This document shows, piece by piece, positions 25,560 through 39,160 of a DNA stretch of 64,000 nt. Source of the DNA: Nipponacmea schrenckii (taxonomy: Eukaryota > Mollusca > Gastropoda > Lottiidae); assembly GCA_030562195.1 (NCBI GenBank), contig CM060201.1:21464454-21528453 (forward strand). The letters are read 5' to 3'. Position numbers and translations under genes: made by a program. Every line of letters begins with the position of its first letter. Position 1 is the first letter of the stretch. The notes below the pieces were generated by a model. It was not told where the DNA came from and did not search any database. It saw only the letters and a list, made by a program, of their open reading frames with translations.

Positions 25560-25915
25560 CATCATAATTCCAGTGGACCCAGCTGTAAATGGGTACGGAT
25601 AATCTTGGAAAGATCAATGCCAAGAGGTTTAGCCAAGGACCAGCTGGTAGACTAGATCCTCATAATCCCAGTCAATCCAGTTGTAAATAGCTAGGGATGA
25701 TTTAAGTAAAATCAATACCAAGAGGTTTGACCAAGGACCAGCTGGTAGAAAGGATCATTGTGAACCTAAGTTGTTATCCATGTGAACTCAATACCATGTG
25801 GTTTGAGGACCAGCTGGTGAGGAGGTTCCAGGAATAATAAGATATTTAAGAACTGGTGTTGTTATTCCTGTAAAATCAATGCTACAAGAAGTTGGACCAA
25901 GAACCAGCTGGTAGA
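25560..25915 (-). repeat. Four diverged copies of 80-bp family B
   Basis: Copies carry ccaagaggtttagccaagga/ccagctggtag, with spacing of about 80-110 bp. The first two also hold a longer flank (gacccagctgtaaatgggta) that matches the copies near 52.85 and 63.13 kb, so the original unit was longer than the arrayed 80 bp. Confidence 0.7.
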
Positions 25916-28067
25916 CAATAACCTATGATAATATTACAAATTTGCATATCCAAAAACTTATTCAGACACTTTATTTTTGACTCTTGAAATATCAAAGATT
26001 AAGATTTAAGTCCTAAAAAAGCTATGTGTGAACTTTCAAGTTAAATTTAACGTGTTTTTCTGTCTTAAATGAACTGTAGAAGGCCATTTAGTTTAAACCT
26101 GGAGAAAATTTTAATCTGAGGGCACTTGACTTAGTCACAATTAGTCAGGATCTTGGTTAAATACAGGTTTATTGTTGTCAATCGATGGAGCAGGCATTTC
26201 ATGACTGAGTGAGTGGGGGCGGGGATTGGGTCGTAAAGGTGTCAGGGGTCATACAGGTGTATAGAAATCTACTAGAACCTGTATAGATCATTATAAAACC
26301 ATGAATCTTAATTATCTCTATCCTCAGTTAAAGTTTAAGCCATGAATTAAAGGGTCATTGAATCATTAAAACCTGTTATCATATAAAAACATCTATCCTT
26401 CTTTTCAGATTGTTTCTGAAATTAAACGTTGTTAAAACTTAAAGGGCTCCATTTATGAAATCCTTCTAAAACCTGTTATCTTATAAAAAACAGAAATCTT
26501 CTTTCTGATTGTCTTCATTACATCGGAACTAAAGTTATAAAAACCTTTATTTATAATGGGCCTCCCAGTTATTGTCCCAATAACAAAAATTCCTGTTAAC
26601 ATTATCCATAAGAATAATAACTCTTTATTTTACATGGGTCAGAATTAGGCCCAATATACCAATATACCAATAGAGACCCTCGACCGCAAGCGGTCTCGGG
26701 ATCTAATGATTCAAGCATGGTTAAATATCGAATAAACCCCCTCTAAATCTAAAACAGAAAGTGTTTTATCTTCTAATTAAGGAGGGTTGATATGAAACAT
26801 TTTTGTTGTTAACTTGAGGGCCCACGATATATAACACAGCAGTTGACAATCCAACTAGTGACTGTCAACTGAAATGCCACTGTGGTGGGTAAATATTTTT
26901 AAACAGAACCCTCTTAAGTCCCTCTGAAGATTGACATTTTATAAAAAAAATGCTGAAATATTTATAACGGGGTATAAAACCAATTCTTGAATTTAACTTG
27001 ATATTAAAAATGTACTAAAAATCATCCATATTTTTGAATTTCTGTCAACTTTGAAGTTCAAAGGAGATGACAATACCATTGTTTACATGGCAACCATCAA
27101 TTCGTCACACAAACACAAAATAATGGCTTTTGATAAATATATAGGTGTAGATGTTTTTAATAGTCCAATTCCAGAAAACCTCATCAATTTTTATTGCCAC
27201 CATCAATAGATCTGACAAAAACAAAATGGCAGCCCCCACATATCAAATGTCCAAAATTGTCACCATGACAATAGGTACTTGTGTCTGGCCATCAAGGTGA
27301 AAATGTCCACCTCCTTCAATTTGATCTCAAGTAGGTCCTTCAGACAGACAATATGGCCGACAGTTGTCACATTGCTAGAAGAAAGAATCAGGTTTCTGAA
27401 GGTTTGTGTGGGAAAGAAGAGAAATGGAGTCCTACTGCCATTTAACTTCTTAAGCAAATGAAATGAAATGAATGGAGTTTTACTTCTATGTCAGTCCCTC
27501 AGACCTGCATCACTGACAAACTTCTTGAGCAAATGTGGTTTGGTGCATTATGCACTTAAAGATCCTTCTTTATTCAAAGTGTTCACATAAATTATAACAT
27601 TTTTTTGTTTTTAAATTTTGAATTAAGCGTGACTTTTTATTTTTTTTCAAATTTCGTTCTAGGTAGAGACATAATTCATGTTTTGAACTGTTTTCGATAA
27701 ATTAAAAAAAAATTTGATTTATTTGAAAAAAATATGAAAACTTGATGATGAATGTGAATTGCAGATCTTTAATATTTTTTAACTTTTCCACCCTCAGGCT
27801 ATCAATTATATTTTTTTAAAAATGCAACATGCACATCTTTCAAAATACTGAATAATCATTCATCATTTCAACATATTTGAAGAAATTTTTGAGAGTTGAG
27901 ATCGAAATATACCTGTTGAACTCTCGTTTGAAATTAAGACTCAATGGTAGACGAAACAACTGTTGAGGGCCTGTGCACTACCAGCGTTGTACTACAGGTG
28001 TAACACTACAGGCATTGCGCTACAGGCATTGCACTCTATGACTTTTGATATTGGATATTTTGGGACT
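25916..28067. other. Non-coding intronic or intergenic sequence
   Basis: No gene recognised. Features seen: a G-run cluster at 26215-26230, a near-palindrome at 26671-26705, a short reverse SINE tail at 27459-27485, and ctacaggcattgc repeats at 27995-28035. Confidence 0.45.
26671..26705. repeat. 35-bp imperfect palindrome
   Basis: GACCGC-AA-GCGGTC forms a perfect 6-bp core stem, extended by tagagaccctc on the left and gagatcta-like sequence on the right. It is a GC-rich island in AT-rich DNA. Confidence 0.7.
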
Positions 28068-28202
28068 GATTGAAATTGAAAAAAAGCAGGTTTTGAAGTC
28101 AGTCATCGCAAAATTTCCTTCATTCACATTACATGACTTTGCCCTTCTGCCCAAACCAAACCAAGGAGCAGAAATAATAATGTAAAACTCTGTTTCATTC
28201 GA
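28068..28202 (+). mobile_element. Degenerate SINE-S copy, 3' half
   Basis: gattgaaattgaaaaaaagc, cgcaaaatttccttcattca, cattacatgactttgccctt and ggagcagaaataataatgta follow the family S order. Confidence 0.55.
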
Positions 28203-28775
28203 ATTTTAAAAATGCAAATTCTATTTTTAACCAAGAATATGGACCTAGTGTCGGCCCAAAAACTCTAATACCCGTTACCCCCAAGTTAAATTAAAATACA
28301 CATAGTCTAATCTCAAGTACAGACCACGGATATCACGACGAATTAACAATCTCAAATTGAAACTAGGGGTTAATTTATACCCCTTATTTTCTTTATTTAA
28401 CTTTGATAGAATTCAAATATTAACCCTTTGTGAGCTGTGTTTATTTGTTTGGTTTGGCGTGGTGCAGACTAACAAAATTAACCCCCAAGTCAACAAAAAT
28501 TAACTGGGCAACCTGTCGTGTTGGGGATAGGTTTAACCCCTCAGGCTCTGACATAATCCTGTCAAAAGTAACATTGAGTGAAGATTACGATAATTCAACC
28601 CCCACTTATAAATATTTATCTTCTGTTACAGTTGACATGGCCCTGGGGATTGTTGATGTTGTCTTGTCAAGTCCCTCTGTATGGGATAATTTGTTAGCAA
28701 AGCAAAGAAATTGTAAAGGTTTTTTTTTAAGTGTGATGTTAAAGTGATACTGTGTCTTAGAATGGACATAAAATT

Positions 28776-29100
28776 TAAGTTATCAAGAATGGTCAATATG
28801 AGTATATATTCATCAGTGAACTTACCTGGTGTCATAAAGTAACAGAATCCCTGCAAAAATCTCACAAAACTAAGTTATTATTAACCATTTATGGATTAAC
28901 CTGATTATATAAGGATTCTGTTATGTTATTTATGACAGCAGGTATATCTACTGATGAATATATACTCTTATTGACCAAGTTTAATATTTTAATGTTTTGT
29001 TTGATTTATCAGATTATATAAGGATTCTGTTATGTTATTTATGACAGCAGGTATATCTACTGATGAATATATACTCTTATTGGCCAAGTTTAAAATTTTA
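28776..29100 (-). mobile_element. Palindromic repeat family P, copy 1
   Basis: One inward arm at 28776-28870 (ggtcaatatgagtatatatt, catcagtgaacttacctggt) is followed by two direct copies of the opposite arm (ggattctgttatgttattta, tgacagcaggtatatctact) about 112 bp apart. The whole arrangement is the reverse complement of the element at 39161-39555. No coding capacity, MITE-like. Confidence 0.7.
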
Positions 29101-30660
29101 CATTCATTCTAAGATGCAGTATCTATCTAACTATTTTTCATTATTGAGGCATAAAACACAAATTAGAGAACTCGATGATCAGGACTGTCAAATTGAGGTT
29201 CCGTGATAAAGTATACACGTCAAATACAAGTACTGTTATCTGATCATCGTCATACCAACAGACCAATTGATTTTGTTTTTCCAGTAATTATTGTCAGTTA
29301 ATCAAAATAAATTGGTCTGACATTGTTTCTCGCTGACTTGACCCTGGGACTTAGAACTTGTTTTCACCTGTTTTAGTGCCGACCTAAAAACAATAGCATG
29401 AAATGTATATAATTCTTTTTACTGACAAAATTCTCTTTTTTTATCTTAAACCCAAACTGTCCACTAACACTATACAGTTTGTAGCTCAAATTATAAAAAA
29501 TTTGGTAGCGAAGATATTGTGGTGTTTGTTAAGGATTGATGTTAATTTTATGGAATTGAAAAACTCCATAACTGTAATATTTTCAGAAGGTGCCACCAGC
29601 TTATAAAAATCCTTACGTCCTTATATTTAGAATTTAGATTTTAGACTGAAAAGAGTTGTGAACAGTTTGAAGAATGACCTTGGGGACAGCCTTGTCCATC
29701 AACAGAGATCGTGTATCCCAAATCTCCGCGATTTTCACATTTAGTATTCCCATGATGCAGCAGTAAAGTAACATATTGACATTACATTGAATGACTCTTA
29801 ATCAATTAACGTCTATCTCAAGTTTGATTAGAACGCTACGATTCAAGGACAATGGTAGTTCATGTACCATCTCTTGACTCCATTAAATCATTTCTATAAT
29901 CCCAGTAATATTATTCATTATTCTCTTGGTTTTGTCTTCTTGCTGTATGTTTTTTTCGGATGTTCATATATTAGAAGTTGTTCTGTTATGTATTAGAATT
30001 TTTTTCAAAATTTGGAACATATACAATTTCTTTTTTGATAGTAATGGAGCAGATAAAAGACAGCTATTAAAAGAATTTTGTATATTTTTCTCCAACCTTT
30101 GGAATCCAAATTCGGAAATTTGAGATGTCTTGTCACTGACTAATACTTGATGTCCGACTGAGACTATTTTCAATCGGCCATTTTAGACAGAAAATCAGAC
30201 ATGACTGGCATATACAGCCAAATCAACATCCCTGGTTAGGATTCAGCATCTCACTGATTCACGATATTAACTCCATGTTTTCTTTAAAGATTTTTGCACA
30301 TACAGGATTCCAAAATCAATATGGATTTTCATAATAACATTTTTCTGAATCTTTAGCCCATTATTTTAAATTCAACATTTTATCTCCAGGCAAGTTGGAA
30401 TCATTGTGAGTTTTGTCCATTGTTTGGAATCAACATGGCGCCACTCTATTATAGACCACAGAGAAATTAGTTCCTGTTTTTATCCTCTAGTCATTGTTTT
30501 GTGAAATAATTGGCCCACTTAAGCCATGAGTCAGCCGATTATTAAAAGTTTTCAAAAAATAATAATTACTGTAAGAGTAATTAGTGTCAAAATTGGATAT
30601 CTGTTCTCTAGAAATCTGCAGCCTGATGAATTACATGACATCTGGATGTAAAACTTCATT
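29101..30660. other. Non-coding stretch
   Basis: No gene recognised. A motif catgactggcatata...aaatcaacatccctgg at 30200-30236 recurs at 61516 and, weakly, elsewhere. Confidence 0.45.
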
Positions 30661-31172
30661 TCATTAGTCCAATAAGGTACAGAGGAGTAGGATATAAAAC
30701 TCTATTTCATTTCATTAGTCCAATAAGATACAGAACAGTAGGATATAAAACTCTATTTCATTTCATTAGTCCAATAAGATACAGAACAGTAAGATATAAA
30801 ACTCTATTTCATTTCATTAGTCCAATAAGATACAGAACAGTAGAATATAAAACTCTATTTCATTTCATTAGTCCAATAAGATACAGAACAGTAGGATATA
30901 AAACTCTATTTCATTTCATTAGTCCAATAAGATACAGAACAGTAGGATATAAAACTCGATTTCATTTCATTAGTCCAATAAGATACAGAACAGTAGGATA
31001 TAAAACTCTGTTTTATTTCATTAGTCCAATAAGATACAGAACAGTAGGATATAAAACTCTGTTTTATTTCATTAGTCCAATAAGATACAGAACAGTAGGA
31101 TATAAAACTCTATTTCATTTCATTAGTCCAATAAGATACAGAACAGTAGAATATAAAACTCTATTTTATTTC
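30661..31172 (+). repeat. 51-bp tandem array made of the SINE-S tail, 10 units
   Basis: Units start at 30661, 30712, 30763, 30814, 30865, 30916, 30967, 31018, 31069 and 31120. Each contains tcattagtccaataagatac, agaacagtaggatataaaac and tctatttcatt, the exact order of the family S 3' tail. The first unit (gtacagaggagtagg) is closest to the dispersed SINE tail. Confidence 0.92.
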
Positions 31173-31789
31173 AATAAGAAACAGACTATTTTCAAGTTTA
31201 ATTTGAATTGATATCAATCAAAACCATGTAAATCAGCCGGAAATTTAATTTTCAAATTGCTTTGCCTTTGTTATATATACAAGCTTTTATGAAACGAACG
31301 GGTTATTTCCCGTGAGCTGTTACACGTAACAATTAAACAAATTGAGTATATCAACCAATCAGATGATTAATAGGTAATCAACGCTATTGTGTCAGAGATA
31401 TAACGATAACCCAGTGCTGCCCTCTGTAATTACAGTGTAACTTGTTAACAAGACTAAGAGTTGGTTTTCTCCCTCGGGTCATCTTTCGTGTCAACTTTGT
31501 CCTGCTTCATAAATTAACATTGTTCTTGGTGATGGTGAAATTTGCCTCAAGCATTTTCTTACGTTTTTCAATTCTGTAATTGACTTAATAAGCCTTTGAT
31601 TTATTTTTCTGATTGTATCATGTGATTTTAAGATATGTACTTCATTGATTCGTGGGTTCCATGCTTCACCCAAAGTGTATGAAACCAGGCCCCATATTCC
31701 CATGAACAGATAGTACTGTAGTCCACTCATTTATCAGCTATTTAGATAGTGTTAACCACTGTCTTTTTTATTTATTGATGATTTGAAGG
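31173..31789. other. Non-coding stretch
   Basis: No gene recognised. GTGCTGCCCTCTG at 31414-31426 resembles a CTCF core in reverse, but this is weak. Confidence 0.4.
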
Positions 31790-32062
31790 ACTGAAAAATG
31801 GAAAAAGCGTTTGGTAGTTTGCATGTCCAATAAACTTAGGTCCTGTGTGATATACACGTTAAAGTTCCGCCGACAGTTGAAAATTGCAAAAAGAGTAGGC
31901 TAATGATACTGTCCTGACAAAATTTCCTCATAGCACACTGCATGGCATTGCCCATTCATTTTATCTTCAGTTCAATTGTAGTCAGGCAGATCAACCCTAC
32001 CTCAATCTAGTATGCAGTCCTCCTGTCCCCACGTTGCATGTAAAACTACCATTTTATTTTGT
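31790..32062 (+). mobile_element. SINE-S copy without head
   Basis: gactgaaaaatggaaaaagc, acgttaaagttccgccgaca, gcaaaaagagtaggctaatg, tcctcatagcacactgcatg and a diverged tail gcatgtaaaactaccatttt. Confidence 0.75.
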
Positions 32063-33332
32063 TTAGAGTTTAAAACATTGATTTTTGTGGGGTAGAGAAA
32101 ACTAATACCTTATTATTAGTGGCTAATGAATCATCTCTTTTCATTTCTTTATCTGAGACATTATTCCACGAAAAACAATACAGGCTTAGGTTACAGCATA
32201 CTTTTAGATATTTTAATTCTTTAAATGCTGGAATTAAAAAATTTTTGTAGATCAAAATCTTTTCAGGGCGGTTGAAGGAGTGGTGGGGCTGGCGAAAGGT
32301 GGGTTGGTTGGGTGGTAACCAGATATGAGAGTTACTTCTCTGTGATTAGCCTCTTAGGTCCAATGCCTCTTGAAGTGGAGGTTTCGGACAAAGGCCAAAG
32401 AGAATCAATGAAGTTAGATGTATAGGGCCTAAATATTCACTTTCAAAAATGGGCATGGCTGAATAGCCCACCGGCTAATAAACCACTATGAAAGAGTGAG
32501 TACATTCTGCCTCATTCTGCCTCATTCTGCCTCATTGTTCTAATAAGAAAAGTTCCACAAACAATAGTTGCCTCTATCAAACCAGTTCCGTTTGTTTATT
32601 TAGTCTTTTTTAGTGCAGAACTAGATCGTGGAATTTAGGTCACTAGCTTTAAAAACTATTGAGCTAGTTTCAAGGAGTATATCAAAGATTCCTGGGTTTT
32701 GTTTGAAGTTTGGGTTCATGCTATGTTTTTTGGCCATGAGTAGATTGTTTTTGGTACTTCTATTTTACTTCGAAGATAGTGAATTCTTTGTTTAAGAACT
32801 TTTCCTGAACGACCTGAACTCTGAAGCTGCACTTAAAGTGACGTTATCACTTTTTTTGGCATGATTTAACCGAAACTATTTGTATACGTGATAGATAAAG
32901 AGGAAGTAGGTCACAGTGGTTAGGTTATTGGCACTGATTTAGGAACTAATAGTATTTCTTTAACATCTGATGAAATGGAGGTTTGCCGTCTGCTGTTTTA
33001 CACATGATTGAACTATCTCTATAGCAGTATCCAATGAGGAAAATTGTGCTTGAGGCATTAAATCACTGGTACAGGGATAAAACGGTGTTCACTAATTGTA
33101 GAGATTAAGGTGGCTAAAAGATAACAATCTGCCCCACCTTACCCTAAATGATTTCACAGCAGTCAAACACTTCTGATGTTTTGGTTGTAATTTGATCACC
33201 TGACCTAAATTCCACTACTATGTTCAGATATTTGGAAACAAAACTAAATCTCAAGACCAACAACTTTAAAATGGTAAATTTGAAGATTAATGAACAAAAG
33301 ATTAAATGATAATTTTCTTCCGTTTGACCATT
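32063..33332. other. Non-coding stretch
   Basis: No gene seen. A G-rich patch lies at 32266-32320 and an 11-bp cattctgcctc repeat (about three units) at 32505-32535. Confidence 0.45.
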
Positions 33333-33494
33333 GTGTGCGTCAGCTTAAATACCCTCAACAGTTGAAATCGCAAAAAGACTAGGCTAATGCTGCTGTTCTG
33401 GCAAACTTTCCCTTATTACACATTGAATGTCGTTGCCTGTCTTCTTAACCCATAAGGTGCAGAAGATAAGGACGTAAACTCCATTCATTTCTTT
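33333..33494 (+). mobile_element. SINE-S 3' half
   Basis: aaataccctcaacagttgaa, aaaaagactaggctaatgct, ctggcaaactttcccttatt, tgcctgtcttcttaacccat and gtgcagaagataaggacgta. Confidence 0.75.
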
Positions 33495-35359
33495 TGGAAA
33501 CTGTCTCTTCCATTGTTGAAAACTGTCTCTTTCTGGATTTCCAATCAATTTGTTAGAGTTCTTTTAAATCCTATAGAATCTGATAGAATACAGAAAACAT
33601 TATTTAAATATTATAATATTGAGATTTCAATCAACTTGTAAAGTTAATCTTCATCCAATTTTATTTTGAAGTCAAATTTCCCACTTTCAATCTGTTTTGT
33701 ATCTTGAAATGTAAACATTCTCAAATACTTGCCGTCCCAATCTGTAATTGTAAACAATAAAACTCAAATTGTCACTTCCTGTACCATGTTGCTATGCTGT
33801 AATATTACATCCACATCCTGGCAACTGGTATCTATGTCAGCCATTTTGGTTTTATCCTTTCCAGATGTGTGTAAATCTGAGAACTTACAACCTAATGAAA
33901 AATAAACATATTTTTAAATGTTTGACATCCTAATTTGTTAAAGAAAGATATAATTTCAGAGAAATTTGGGGTTTGATTTTGTTAATCCTGTAGTCTGTTT
34001 AATACTAGTGCTGGATTCACTCTAAAACTTAAACTTTTCAGTTTCAAATTTCAACTTCTGCATTCTGCAAGAGCTTGACGGCTACAACATTCATCAATCT
34101 AATGCCATTGTCCGTCTGCAATTCACTGTCAAAGAAGCAATTTTCCATCTGCAATTCACTGTCAAAAAAATTATGGCTATCAAGAAAAAACTAATCTCAA
34201 TGTTCAACAACTGAAAGAAACAACAGAAACTAAAAAAAAAAATCTAAAATTCCTGGCATGAACCGTACAAACTCAAAGACAAAGAAACGAAACTTATTTA
34301 TTCATTCCTAGGATTAGGCCTCAAAGTAAACATGACAACCAAAAATCTCTGGGAATAATGAGACAGATCTCATTGCTGTGACATTTAATAGAATTCGGAA
34401 AGTAAGAAAATCTAATGGAGATACAAAGTGTTTTGTGTTATATTGGTATTACCAATATCGCGGAGATTCATTACACGGGTTAAAACCTAATTTGGTATTG
34501 ATGGAACTCTAGGTCTGCGTAAATTGCCAGCGATAATAGGATATGTATCAATCACGCCGATAAATTGCCGATATTTAGTTTGGTAGTCCAAGATAACCAG
34601 TATTTAATGACTAACCAATTGATGTTATTCTCCAACGCTAAACATCCTGTCAATCATTCACTGCCATCCTGTAACAAGTGATGAACAATCTTAAAAAGTT
34701 TCCTTTGATCCAGGACCGTCTGATGTATGACCATTATCTCGAAATTGGATCTATTAAGAGTTGAAATCAAACGTTAAATTTTAGTCCTAGTCAGACAAGA
34801 CTGGTAAAAAATTCTATAAAACTAATCATGCTACCTTGCTAACATCAGGACAAATCTAAAACCCTGGATTTAGAATTGTTTAAATTTCATTGAAGTATAA
34901 AAAATACACGAGGGACCAATCTGATTAAGAGAATTTTTGAGAGATGGGGATTTGAAATTGTCTTCGTGATGAAATTGCCTCAGTTTCAAATAACGTTGTT
35001 AATGGTTTTAATCAAACTGTTTCTAAGTAGTAACCAAGTCTCGTTCTTCACAACAAAATTAACCTAGAAACAATAACACGGAAATAACGGAAATGAGACC
35101 CACTTCTAGAAGATTTGTCTCCCCCATGAGAATACTTCGATCTAGGTAATTATGTCCGGGAGTGAGGCTACATACACAGAATTTTAATTTTCATTTCTGT
35201 CCACGTCTGCATTTTACGGATTGTAAATTCAAGTTTGAAGATTTGGAGAAAAATATGGAAAAAGTAAAGATCCTAAATTTTCGGATGATGTGTCTTTCAG
35301 TGAAATGTTTTTTTTTAACGTCTCAAAATCTTAAGCTACAATTGAAAACTGATAAATGA
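33495..35359. other. Non-coding stretch
   Basis: No gene recognised. A 24-bp near-duplication around cgtctgcaattcactgtcaa / ccatctgcaattcactgtca lies at 34112-34168. Confidence 0.4.
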
Positions 35360-35800
35360 GTAGGTTAATGTTTCTATTTGGCAAAATTTCCCTCAGTGCA
35401 CACTGCATGGTGTTTTCCTGTCTTCATTAGTCCACTCAAGATCAGAAAAGTACGATGTTCCATCAATTTAATCCTCTATATAAATTGTGTAGGATGTAGA
35501 ATAAACACTATGTATTTCAATAAAATATTGTGATAATGGACAAAAATTCCCTCATTGCACACTGCATGGTGTTTTCCTTTCTTCATTAAGTAATAAAGAT
35601 CAGAAAAGTACGATGTTCCATCAATTTAGTCCTCTATATAAATTGTGTAGGATGTAAAATAAACACTATTTATTTCAATAAAATATTGTGATAATGGACA
35701 AAAATTCCCTCATTGCACACTGCAGCAATCAATCCTGTATTTAAATAGCGTAGGATGTAAAATAAACACAATTTATTTCAATAAAATATTGTGATAATGG
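35360..35800 (+). repeat. About 158-bp tandem repeat containing the SINE-S 3' region, 2.5-3 units
   Basis: ttccctca(g/t)tgcacactgca occurs at 35388, 35547 and 35705. It is followed by gtgttttcc(t/)tcttcatt, a changed tail (gatcagaaaagtacgatgtt) and a shared 3' flank (tgtgtaggatgta, ttcaataaaatattgtgata). SINE plus flank was duplicated as one unit; the third is shortened. Confidence 0.8.
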
Positions 35801-38800
35801 AGAATATTTAACATGATGGAAGCAATATTTTAAAATGTAAGGTTTGATGGCATGATAGTATTAAAAGAAAATCAATCACGTTGTTTGATTGAAACTGAAT
35901 GTGTTGAAATTTTTACGATATTATTTTGATAGATAGACGATTCTCTGCGGAGCTGTTTTACCGGAAACATGGAGAGATAAGAATGATGAATCTAAGTTAA
36001 CGTGACAGGTCCGAAATGGAAAAATATTTTGATTGGTGGTTTGGTTTTCAGGTTGAAATACATCCATTAACGAAGTCAGAACTGAAAAGATTTCAAATTC
36101 ATCTCCCATTCAATATACTAAAATATTCTATTGTAGCGAATATCTTTTAATTCAGTTCAAACTTTCCAATTGAATATATTGTGAAAGAGAACAGCTTCCT
36201 GTGGTAATAAATGTGTCATAAAATATTATTAGTTACCAGTACGTGGACTCTCTGAAAGGGATGTCAAGTTGACATGTTCAAATACAAAATACGGAATATT
36301 GGCTATGAGAATCCCTGAATGGAAAACATGCCGTAAACGAAAAATGAGTGGCAAATTCTGAATAGTCAACAAACCTGATTCAGTTAATTGTAAAGTTATT
36401 TTGTCAGACAATTTTGAAGATTAATTGAACAAGACTGGCAAATCAACATCCCTTATTGGGAAGTAATTTGGTCTGATTAGTTTTTGTGACTTGTTGAAAA
36501 CTGGCATTGATTTCACATTAACGTCCAAGTCTCCATTTCACTTGAGACGAATTTTTCCATTTCGTTGAAAATTGAAAGATGAAGAAAAAAAAACCAAGTT
36601 TAATGTAATTGTGTTATTAAATTAGTGTGTCGGTAAAAAGAATTAGTCTGTTGCAATGACCTTGGTTTGTGACCTTGTATCTGAAGCAGACGGTAGATTT
36701 GTCAAGCCTTGCTATAAAAAATGATTTTTAGTTTGTTTCATTTAAAGTTAATGTTGGTTAAATCTAGAGTAAATTTTGTTGGTTTTGAATTTGAGGTTTG
36801 TCCGTTTAGAATCTTAATTTTTCACCAGTGAAATTTTTGACGTGTACGGTGAGGGGTGCTGCAGCCTTAGAAATTAATGTATTTTTCCATCAGATGTTGG
36901 AAAAAGGAAAAACTGGTATTTTTTTGGGCCCTTTCTCTTAAACGATGGCTTTTTTCGAGAATAGACTTCTGATTAAATTTCAAATTCCATGGTCTGTGTT
37001 TTTGAGATACATCACTCTATCATTAGTAAGTAACAGGGACCACTGATTGAAGCAGCATCGAGACAAAAGAATTAAATTTCAACCTTTTGAACATGATTTT
37101 AAATTATAGTGTAGCAGACGTGTTACGGAAAGGTCAAGATGACTGTCATAAATGTCGTGTTATGAAATGTGCCGTCAAATTTTCCTTAATTATATGATTG
37201 GATAATTTCTATATGTGTGCCTCATTTTGACCTTTTGAGATCTCGCTGCTAAATGTTAAGTGTTCGCTCGCTGGAATAATGTGTCAAAAAAGTGTAGTAT
37301 TTATGCCTTTGCAGTCACACAATTTCCCTCATTGCACACTACTTGGTATTGCCTGAGAAACAATTATGTTCTCTTCAGGTCATCCATAAGCATATCCTCA
37401 AATATGAAAAAATTGAAAGAGCACATAAATAAAATAACACAAGTGAATATATTATGGTATAACTCACTTCTTTAATTCTCATATTGACCCCTCTTCTTCA
37501 TTTCATCTGATAGAGACAAGTGTAAATTGTGTTGAAACGTTATTTAGGCTAGCTAGTTTGAAAGATATCAAAAATAGTTTGGTGCTCCAAATATTTACTT
37601 ACTTAAATAGGTGAAAAAATTTAAAATTTACATGGATGTATACCTTTATAATGAGAAATTAATGAAGCAGGTAATTAAAACCTGTAAATTATCGGGTATT
37701 GTTTTAATTAACTTAGCTCGTTAACACCTGGGGTTTTAATTAATCTATTTACATATTAATTAGCTCAGAATTTGAACTTTCAAGCCACATAATTTGTTAA
37801 TTATGAGAGTGTCTTGAAATGATGATGCTCCTCTAGTAAAATGGGCTGAACACAGGGCTGTTAATTCAAAAAAAATTCCCAACCGGCCATTTTAACAGGT
37901 ATATAATGATTAACTACTTGTTGTCATCAAGAATACATCAAAAATGTACAAAAAAATAGCACATTTATAATATAAAATGTCCAAATATATCAAAATTGCA
38001 GCCGGTCATATTGGAAGTCCAGTCATACATAACTGGCAAATACAGATAATTCAACAGCTCTAGTTATACCCCCAATGGGTACTTCATTTCTTAAATTCTT
38101 AAAAAAAAAATGTGTAACACCTTTTCCCCAAAATATTTGTCCGAATGTTTCTAATCAATTCAATTTTTCAAAAAATTTCTTTGGGGAAGAGTCCGTCTGC
38201 TCAGTTTTTGTCCATTATACTCAAAGACAGACAGTAAAACCTTAACAATGACTAGTAAAGCTTTCACAAGTTTCTTTGAACGGTTTTATACCAGACTCCA
38301 TTAGATAATTTAAAACATGTTTGATTTTGATTTTAAAAAACGTTGGTGTTAGTTTAGTGTCTGGTAGTCATAACGATTTTTAATTATTTTAAAATTTTTT
38401 GAAAAGAATCACAGACATCAATTAATTATTGATAATATTCAATCAATTTGTCTTCCTTTTATCTTTATTTTTATCGTCATGGAAATTCATCATCAAAAAC
38501 CAGCTGAAAAACCAGTATGTAATGATGTAGGTGAGATGTGGTATTTGAAATTCCAAAGAAAGATTAATTTTTTACTATGTGGACTCTCAAGATGAAATGC
38601 CAAGTTGATATACCTAGTTGTAAATGGCTTGGCAGTAAGCAACAAGATTTTCTTAGGTAGAAGCTTTCTTTCATTCAAGATAAATGAAAGTAGCCATAAA
38701 TTTGTGTGTTTGGGTATCACCATCCATCAAAATTTTAAGTCCAAAAAAGTGTAAAAAAACAGGTTGAAAAAGAAAAACAGCTAGACCGAATTTACCATGT

Positions 38801-39160
38801 TTGAAATAGCGTAAACTGTCCTGACAACTTTTAAACATGAAATACAAAAATATTAGAATTGCGTTGTCCAAAACAAGTGCTATATCTGATTTGTGAAGTG
38901 TGTCGTTTCTGTAGCCATATTTTTGGTTAAGTCAAATATTAACCAAACGTGAAAAGCCGATCTGAGTGGTAGAATGTTGATATTGACAGAGCGCCATCTG
39001 TGTAAACTACGTCCATCGAATCAGTCAACAGATTTCATGACATCTAGAGCTTATCGGTGACTTTTATTGAAAATGGCCGCCCTAGTCAATTGTTTCAATA
39101 CAGACTAGACAATTGGTCAGTTTAAAGGAGAGCTGCGGCTAAGAAGAAACTTAAAATTTG
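35801..39160. other. Non-coding stretch
   Basis: No gene recognised. Noted: reversed single copies of the 64-bp family D at 36244-36274 and 38578-38610; a SINE body scrap at 37316-37360; the motif actggcaaata near 38035; a CTCF-like AGCGCCATCTG at 38990-39000. Confidence 0.45.

Noticed and set aside
28430..28747. 105-codon ORF starting MSCVYLFGLAW
   Set aside because: No recognisable domain, no nearby promoter and ordinary AT-rich composition; most likely chance.
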